Source of the DNA: Synchiropus splendidus
Lineage: Eukaryota; Chordata; Actinopteri; Syngnathiformes; Callionymidae
Length of the DNA: 64,000 nucleotides
Direction: 5' to 3'
Assembly (NCBI RefSeq): GCF_027744825.2
Contig: NC_071342.1
Coordinates: 9,629,501 to 9,693,500 of the forward strand
The notes below the pieces were generated by a model. The model was not told the DNA's origin and did no database searches. It saw only the letters and a list, made by a program, of their open reading frames with translations. The translations under genes and the position numbers were made by a program. Positions 61,401 through 64,000 of this stretch are shown one piece after another; position 1 is the first letter of the stretch, and every line of letters starts with the position of its first letter.

Positions 61401-62422
61401 GCTTGGGGGTCACAGAAAATGACCTGCAGCTCCAGACTTGGCCCCTTGGCTTTGAGTTAAACTATATGCTCTAAGGACTGCCAAAATAATGTTAAATCAG
61501 CCTCAGTCTACACTTTTAAAGCGTGTTTTCTGAACAAATTCAACAGTGTTCCTGTAATGTAAGGTAACAGTCAGCTCAACACTCGACTACTGCGGTGCCA
61601 CACATGAGGGATGTCATTGAAAGCTCAAGTTTTAGCACATCTGCAGTGAGAACGTACAGAAATCTCCATGGGAATTTGGCTTGACGTCTGACCAATGCAT
61701 TAAACTAGAGGAAGCTTGAAAATATATCACAGAATTTTTGGCAAGAAATCCGGTGCATTTTGTCGAATCCACAACCACGCAACCCCCTCACATCCTCTTG
61801 CAGAGTTGGATTAACATGACGTCTTTCCTTTACTATGGCTATAAAATAAACTCGCATAAAACCAGAGGTCAAATAACAAAAAAATAAACAAATTTAGAGA
61901 TGGGACAGAAATTAGATACACACGTTTTACACACAAGTTTTGTTGAGAGTAAACTTCTGTGGAGTTCTGCATCTTCACAAGACCAATATCTTAAATTAAA
62001 TTAGAAACTGTGCAATATTTTGATATTGCCAGGCAGAAATTCAACAAAAGGGGAAATAAGAATCGTTTTAGGAAGCGTGTAGAGGAAGTGCCGCATCAGT
62101 GTGTTGATCATTCCAGATGAGTCCGTTAATGGACTCTGGCATCTGCACCAGGATTGTGATATCGCATCACACCTAATCCAATAGTGTGCAAATGAATGCT
62201 GCCAAAGCATCATGTGTGAAGACAGGCATTCAAATCCATTTTGGGATCTATCCTCATCAGTTAAAAGCAGATAGGGGTTGATTTGTTTGAGGCTCAAAAG
62301 AAGGAAATCTTACCTGATAGAAGTCCTTGATCTGCCTGATGAGGATTGAGAGGTTCTGTATGCGCAGGGTCGGGTCATTGTTGACCTTCTTGTTGGTCCT
62401 CTGCACTGTGGCTTTGGGATTT
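21472..62422 (-). CDS. ccdc88a: Girdin (GIV) orthologue, nearly complete gene (32 coding exons, gene-level entry)
   Basis: Thirty-two exons, all on the minus strand and listed separately, join in one frame to 1,913 residues plus stop. Human girdin has about 1,870; here the first coding exon or exons, upstream of 64000, are missing. Layout in visible residues: HOOK-like N-terminal domain 1-155, coiled coil about 200-1335, basic and Ser-rich tail 1336-1913 with an Akt-type site, GBA motif (about 1628-1643) and terminal YGCV. Girdin binds actin and microtubules, activates G-alpha-i through the GBA motif and links receptors to PI3K-Akt signalling and migration. Girdin rather than Daple (ccdc88c) is shown by many segments, e.g. 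[53 protein letters not shown] and RRTSIHD. The YGCV end, however, is Daple-like. Confidence 0.95.
22270..22773 (-). other. ccdc88a: girdin intron
   Basis: Last intron, 504 bases. Searched for an exon carrying the tyrosine-containing segment of mammalian girdin; none seen. Confidence 0.7.
22774..23054 (-). CDS. ccdc88a: girdin exon 31: GBA motif exon
   Basis: [32 protein letters not shown], then [20 protein letters not shown] and IDPAE. The GBA motif spans 22789-22836 and includes the Phe (codon 22801-22803) equivalent to Phe1685, needed for G-alpha-i activation. Phase 1 in, phase 0 out (gtgagc). Confidence 0.95.
23274..23363 (-). CDS. ccdc88a: girdin exon 30: Ser/Asn-rich tail segment
   Basis: A 90-base phase 1-1 exon: [20 protein letters not shown] then HLTSPLEGK. 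Matches SRPASLDSGRTSTSNSNNN of human girdin. Acceptor cgctcag, donor gtatgc. Confidence 0.93.
23364..24509 (-). other. ccdc88a: girdin intron
   Basis: Intron of about 1.1 kb, no further exon or repeat family recognised. Confidence 0.65.
24510..24563 (-). CDS. ccdc88a: girdin exon 29: C-terminal tail, small exon
   Basis: A 54-base phase 1-1 exon, [18 protein letters not shown], between cttctgtgacag and gtagga. Aligns with KDTTSFEDISPQG.SDDSS of human girdin. The intron before it is 74 bases. Possibly optional. Confidence 0.82.
24638..24871 (-). CDS. ccdc88a: girdin exon 28: C-terminal tail
   Basis: [27 protein letters not shown], a Gly/Arg-rich spacer, then [15 protein letters not shown]. 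Matches MNDLVQSM..TGSTENLE and AFSTTAINF of human girdin. The donor was set at gtgaag rather than gtcaaa seven bases away, because only this keeps phase 1. Confidence 0.92.
24872..26630 (-). other. ccdc88a: girdin intron
   Basis: Intron of about 1.8 kb containing a CTCF-like motif at 25470-25483. No exon recognised. Confidence 0.65.
25470..25483 (-). promoter_or_regulatory. CTCF-like motif
   Basis: On the minus strand acagcaggtggcag, close to the CTCF core. Lies in a girdin intron; motif match only. Confidence 0.35.
26631..26708 (-). CDS. ccdc88a: girdin exon 27: basic cassette exon
   Basis: A 78-base phase 1-1 exon: [20 protein letters not shown], then YRRSM. Matches the RNR.KDKDK..A.YRRSMS insert of long girdin isoforms. 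Skipping gives ...SSS-T-MNDLL and inclusion gives RRSM-S-MNDLL, both in frame, so it is probably alternatively spliced. Donor gtaaga. Confidence 0.88.
26709..28170 (-). other. ccdc88a: girdin intron
   Basis: Intron before the basic cassette exon, AT-rich in 27170-27700. No other exon recognised. Confidence 0.65.
28171..28370 (-). CDS. ccdc88a: girdin exon 26: basic lipid-binding region and Akt-type site
   Basis: [40 protein letters not shown], then [23 protein letters not shown] (28301-28318) fits the Akt consensus RxRxxS and aligns with the Akt-phosphorylated Ser1416 of human girdin. KMRKLIKPK corresponds to the basic phosphoinositide-binding stretch. Phase 2 in, phase 1 out. Confidence 0.95.
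28467..28559 (-). CDS. ccdc88a: girdin exon 25: end of coiled coil
   Basis: [20 protein letters not shown], then [28 protein letters not shown] is the signature end of the girdin/Daple coiled coil. Phase 2-2. Confidence 0.96.
28627..28959 (-). CDS. ccdc88a: girdin exon 24: coiled coil
   Basis: [20 protein letters not shown], then [39 protein letters not shown] and [13 protein letters not shown]. This is the most conserved block of the coiled coil. Phase 2-2. Confidence 0.96.
29017..29160 (-). CDS. ccdc88a: girdin exon 23: coiled coil
   Basis: [40 protein letters not shown], then QLKEEND. Flanked by introns of 68 and 57 bases. Phase 2-2. Confidence 0.93.
29229..29506 (-). CDS. ccdc88a: girdin exon 22: coiled coil
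   Basis: [20 protein letters not shown], then [20 protein letters not shown] and QQHRDLED. Phase 2 donor gtgagt. Confidence 0.95.
29507..31256 (-). other. ccdc88a: girdin intron
   Basis: Intron of 1.75 kb. A 160-codon open frame on the plus strand (30303-30785) shows no recognisable protein and is treated as chance. Confidence 0.65.
31257..31418 (-). CDS. ccdc88a: girdin exon 21: coiled coil
   Basis: 54 codons: [20 protein letters not shown], then [20 protein letters not shown]. Preceded by an 89-base intron. Confidence 0.95.
31508..31684 (-). CDS. ccdc88a: girdin exon 20: coiled coil
   Basis: 59 codons: [30 protein letters not shown], then [27 protein letters not shown] is a short non-coil break that human girdin also has. 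Confidence 0.95.
32010..32148 (-). CDS. ccdc88a: girdin exon 19: coiled coil
   Basis: [20 protein letters not shown], then [20 protein letters not shown] and LRQELKT. Acceptor cttttcag, donor gtcagt. Confidence 0.95.
32298..32422 (-). CDS. ccdc88a: girdin exon 18: coiled coil
   Basis: [20 protein letters not shown], then [20 protein letters not shown] and D. The frame is interrupted by in-frame stops outside the exon. Matches [30 protein letters not shown] in pieces. Phase 2 donor gtagaa. Confidence 0.95.
32423..33009 (-). other. ccdc88a: girdin intron
   Basis: Intron of 587 bases between two coiled-coil exons; nothing further seen. Confidence 0.65.
33010..33288 (-). CDS. ccdc88a: girdin exon 17: coiled coil
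   Basis: 93 codons: [20 protein letters not shown], then [18 protein letters not shown] and [19 protein letters not shown]. Preceded by a 73-base intron. Confidence 0.95.
33362..33544 (-). CDS. ccdc88a: girdin exon 16: coiled coil
   Basis: 61 codons: [20 protein letters not shown], then [18 protein letters not shown]. Near-identical to the SYQGLD.ENQRLQK block of human girdin. Preceded by a 63-base intron. Confidence 0.96.
33608..33901 (-). CDS. ccdc88a: girdin exon 15: coiled coil
   Basis: A 98-codon exon: [40 protein letters not shown] and [15 protein letters not shown]. Regular heptads of Leu and charged residues. Confidence 0.95.
33973..34103 (-). CDS. ccdc88a: girdin exon 14: coiled coil
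   Basis: [20 protein letters not shown], then [20 protein letters not shown] and DK. The KEKGERAEE block is conserved. Donor gtctgt is non-optimal; the following intron is 71 bases. Confidence 0.93.
34342..34525 (-). CDS. ccdc88a: girdin exon 13: coiled coil
   Basis: [20 protein letters not shown], then [19 protein letters not shown] and KMEFERKQL. Donor gtgagt, phase 1. Confidence 0.95.
34526..35699 (-). other. ccdc88a: girdin intron
   Basis: Intron of about 1.2 kb; nothing further seen. Confidence 0.65.
35700..35837 (-). CDS. ccdc88a: girdin exon 12: coiled coil
   Basis: 46 codons from [20 protein letters not shown] to [19 protein letters not shown] and ERQ. Acceptor gtttgcag, donor gtacac. 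Confidence 0.93.
35838..36739 (-). other. ccdc88a: girdin intron
   Basis: Intron of about 0.9 kb, AT-rich in 36040-36250; nothing further seen. Confidence 0.65.
36740..36918 (-). CDS. ccdc88a: girdin exon 11: coiled coil
   Basis: [20 protein letters not shown], then [15 protein letters not shown] and [10 protein letters not shown]. Matches [22 protein letters not shown] of human girdin; donor gtatgt. Confidence 0.95.
37252..37396 (-). CDS. ccdc88a: girdin exon 10: coiled coil
   Basis: [20 protein letters not shown], then [20 protein letters not shown]. The [17 protein letters not shown] block is diagnostic for girdin. The preceding intron is 78 bases; donor gtcggt is weak. Confidence 0.94.
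37475..37621 (-). CDS. ccdc88a: girdin exon 9: coiled coil
   Basis: 49 codons starting [20 protein letters not shown] and ending KSKIHDLEM; acceptor gatttcag, donor gtgatg. Confidence 0.95.
37759..37988. repeat. minisatellite, 10 copies of a 23-bp unit
   Basis: Ten consecutive diverged copies, each exactly 23 bases, of a unit close to gtcatttgtaaccgcccatt plus ttg. Copies differ mainly in the middle (accg, agcc, tgcc, tatc, tacc). It lies in a 427-base girdin intron and makes up over half of it. No spacers, so not CRISPR-like. Confidence 0.95.
38049..38207 (-). CDS. ccdc88a: girdin exon 8: coiled coil
   Basis: 53 codons: [20 protein letters not shown], then [17 protein letters not shown]. 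Matches the [21 protein letters not shown] block. Confidence 0.95.
38713..38794 (-). CDS. ccdc88a: girdin exon 7: coiled coil
   Basis: [20 protein letters not shown] then LKKLQQE; matches EEKTEQLLD of girdin. Acceptor gatctgcag, donor gtaaaa. Not visible as a long open frame. Confidence 0.92.
38795..42036 (-). other. ccdc88a: girdin intron, 3.2 kb
   Basis: Contains the compound (AT)n/poly-T tract near its 5' end and short A-rich runs at 39410-39500. No exon recognised. Confidence 0.65.
41668..41730. repeat. compound (AT)n and poly-T tract
   Basis: About 35 bases of alternating A and T (41668-41702) directly followed by 28 T (41703-41730). On the minus strand this reads poly-A then (TA)n, which could be a retroposon tail that expanded, although no element body is recognised beside it. 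Confidence 0.95.
42037..42209 (-). CDS. ccdc88a: girdin exon 6: hinge and start of coiled coil
   Basis: Reads [10 protein letters not shown], a Pro/Ser-rich hinge ([16 protein letters not shown]), then [19 protein letters not shown]. The [23 protein letters not shown] block is nearly identical to human girdin. Phase 2 donor. Confidence 0.95.
42210..43817 (-). other. ccdc88a: girdin intron, 1.6 kb
   Basis: Contains one interspersed-repeat fragment (about 42690-42900). No exon recognised. Confidence 0.6.
42690..42900 (+). mobile_element. interspersed-repeat fragment (widespread fish family)
   Basis: Contains gaccaggaggcatct and cccatctctaagg, phrases of an abundant fish repeat thought to be of non-LTR retrotransposon type. 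Heavily mutated, no usable frame. The family name is not certain. Confidence 0.45.
43818..43958 (-). CDS. ccdc88a: girdin exon 5: end of HOOK-like domain
   Basis: 47 codons: [19 protein letters not shown], then [28 protein letters not shown] is the strongly conserved family block. Donor gtaaga. Confidence 0.95.
44495..44578 (-). CDS. ccdc88a: girdin exon 4: HOOK-like domain
   Basis: 28 codons, phase 0-0: [18 protein letters not shown], then [10 protein letters not shown]. Acceptor cttttcag, donor gtattc. Confidence 0.94.
45081..45139 (-). CDS. ccdc88a: girdin exon 3: HOOK-like domain
   Basis: Reads [20 protein letters not shown] with the split first Glu, after gtttttcag. Matches the conserved [11 protein letters not shown] helix of the family. 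Confidence 0.94.
46300..46545 (-). mobile_element. interspersed-repeat fragment, same family, opposite orientation
   Basis: On the minus strand it reads cagctcatctgg, ctcaccctatctctaaggg, aactcatttc, ggcttgtatc, cttgttctttc, then catgacccacagctcat. This is a better-preserved stretch of the same common fish repeat as the fragment near 42.8 kb. No intact coding frame. Confidence 0.55.
49361..49418. repeat. (AT)29 microsatellite
   Basis: 58 bases of uninterrupted alternating A and T inside the 5.9-kb girdin intron. Confidence 0.97.
51020..51089 (-). CDS. ccdc88a: girdin exon 2: HOOK-like domain
   Basis: Reads [20 protein letters not shown] then PLS, phase 0 in and phase 1 out (gtaagt). An 11.2-kb intron separates it from the previous exon. 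Confidence 0.93.
51090..62313 (-). other. ccdc88a: girdin intron, 11.2 kb (largest in window)
   Basis: Long intron in the HOOK-domain part of the gene. It holds a tRNA-like repeat near 51.5 kb and a group of three minus-strand open frames at 59.0-61.2 kb of unknown meaning. Otherwise nothing recognised. Confidence 0.6.
51440..51561 (-). mobile_element. degenerate tRNA-derived SINE-like sequence
   Basis: On the minus strand agcatggtggaatggtggt, then gcagttcaaatcc, resembles the tRNA-like head and B box of fish SINEs (GGCACGGTGG..., GGTTCGAATCC). It is followed by caggggtcttaaactggcc, a phrase like one hAT-type terminus. Badly decayed. Confidence 0.35.
62314..62422 (-). CDS. ccdc88a: girdin exon 1 of window: HOOK-like domain
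   Basis: Acceptor ttcaacag, donor gtaaga. Reads [16 protein letters not shown], then [18 protein letters not shown], matching the N-terminal domain of girdin. Starts with one base of a split codon; earlier exons lie beyond the window. Confidence 0.93.
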
Positions 62423-64000
62423 CTGTTGAAAAATAAACATGGCTTAATTCATTTGAAGTTATCCTGCGCATGACATGATCTTGAATGTTGCAGATTTTAA
62501 CAGCTAGGGCAAGAGAATATCATGGGACAAAAAAACTGAGTTTGATCAAAATACTGAAGTGTCACTTCAGGCTACACAATATTATTCCCTTGAAAGTTTA
62601 GTGCAATGATTCCTTCTTCAAAGACTTGATACTAGCTTACCCGGTTTTTACAAGTCATGAAAATTGAGAGAAGGAACTAGCTTAACATTTAACCTTAAAG
62701 ACAAGACTGTAGGTGCTACAACAGAAGCATCCCATTTCAGTACGACAAGTGCACTGAGGCGGGACATAAAGGACATTTAAGCTCTAAATAGTACATGTTA
62801 GCTAGGCCTAATGTAGGTGTGGCATAAGAAAATGGAATCAAATGGTTTGTTGTCACCCCTTCTTGAGGCAAAAACAGTTGCTGAACTCTAACCTAAAAAC
62901 AGATGAAAAGATGGCGAATGGCTTAGTAAATCACGGGGAATTCCCTGCATATGCCTTGATCTTGTTCTTTTTTTTATTAAAGATTATCTACCATTAAAAC
63001 AGAAGTTAACACACTAACACAGACTATTCAGATTATAAAGGCATGTTCAAAGGAATGCAAAAAACTGTAAAAGTTTCCATTACTTGTCACGCACATCTAC
63101 ACACAGTTTTTCCTCAATCACACCAATTCAGTTTGAAATAGAAATCAAAAGGCTAATTACTCAAAAACCATTATGTGCTTGATTCAAATTTGCTCAAACC
63201 AACCCAAATCTTTCGGAATGGAAGAGGTGTGAGTGTGTGGGAAAGCCCTCAGGGGACCGGCCTGACGACTGTTGTTATCACGGGTGTCAACATGTTTCTT
63301 AGACTCTTAGTCTCTTAGACATTCCACCAAAAAAAAAAAACACCCCACCGCAGTGTCTGATTTCATTCGAATACATAAGGGAAAACAAGTGAAGTTTTGA
63401 AGGCATATTCAGAGAGACTTTATAGGCAAGTAACCAGATTCAGATGCCGTGTCTTCCAATGGAATGCATGGCATCTCAATGATCTGTCAGTCACATGCTT
63501 TTCTGTAAGTAAACAATTATGTCTCACGAGGACACTGTAAATGTGTTAAGGCACCTAAAGGCATACAATGGCTGGAGTGAATATGGACCTTTGGAACATA
63601 TTGGTTTTTAAATAAGATTAGTAAATGATGACTGCTGTAAAGGAGTCATACATGTCTAGTGGATAGTGAAAAGAATGTAGCCATTAAAAGCAATGAAAGT
63701 TCTTGTTTTGATGCCAAGACTATTTAAACCCAATTGTTAAAAAAACTTGTAATGCAAATAAACACACCATACATGAGGGGACTGCTCATGCAAGAAAAAT
63801 CATGGTGATCACATCATGTATCCCAAACCAGAGTCAGTAACCAGCAATTGCTAGCATCGCATTTGGTTAGAGCATCATTGTCCTACAATGGTCTGATCAA
63901 ATGTTGTAGTTACAAGTGTGCCCACGAAACTGCACAACAAAGTGCCAATTTCAAATTCATCTTGACCGAAGACATGTGACCTTAAGTATAGACTTGATTT
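62423..64000 (-). other. ccdc88a: girdin intron (continues beyond window)
   Basis: Intronic sequence upstream of the first visible girdin exon. The exon encoding the protein N terminus was looked for and not found, so it lies beyond 64000. Confidence 0.65.

Noticed and set aside
21472..62422. Assignment of the minus-strand gene to Daple (ccdc88c), suggested by the YGCV end
   Set aside because: Segments throughout the coiled coil and tail match girdin and not Daple ([51 protein letters not shown]). Only the last residues are Daple-like.

Overview
The window is a piece of a vertebrate nuclear genome, almost certainly from a bony (teleost) fish. It carries two large intron-rich genes that converge tail to tail. 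No prokaryotic, organellar or viral coding unit is apparent. The fish assignment rests on protein families that closely match vertebrate orthologues without being mammalian, many introns of only 57-96 bases beside introns of several kilobases, and repeats of types common in fish genomes. The species cannot be named from the sequence.

Plus strand, 918-12990: the 3' two-fifths of a CaMKII gamma gene (camk2g). Twelve coding exons splice in one frame to 322 residues plus stop. They cover the autoinhibitory and calmodulin-binding segment, the variable linker (which includes a nuclear-localisation cassette) and the complete association (hub) domain. The kinase domain lies upstream of the window. 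A splice donor 20 bases after the stop suggests an extra noncoding 3' exon, probably reaching about 16.7 kb.

16.7-21.5 kb: the region between the two coding sequences. It holds a pogo/Tigger-like transposon end, a perfect 41-bp inverted repeat, several CTCF-like motifs and the probable 3' UTR of the second gene.

Minus strand, 62422 down to 21472: most of a girdin (GIV, ccdc88a) gene. Thirty-two coding exons splice in one continuous frame to 1,913 residues plus stop. They encode most of the N-terminal HOOK-like domain, a coiled coil of about 1,100 residues, and a C-terminal regulatory tail. The tail has a conserved Akt-type site (RERMRS), a G-alpha binding-and-activating (GBA) motif and a C-terminal YGCV. 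The first coding exon or exons lie beyond 64000. The gene is girdin rather than its paralogue Daple by exon-by-exon similarity, yet it ends in a Daple-like PDZ-binding tetrapeptide and lacks the two SH2-recruiting tyrosines of mammalian girdin.

Both proteins act in signalling (CaMKII as a Ca2+/calmodulin-dependent kinase, girdin as an actin-linked G-protein modulator downstream of receptors). Nothing in the sequence shows that they work together; their adjacency looks like ordinary linkage. I found no convincing undescribed system. The most informative oddities are the hybrid girdin tail, the perfect palindrome and a 10 x 23-bp intronic minisatellite. Exon boundaries were deduced by reading splice sites and checking phase by hand, without transcript data.
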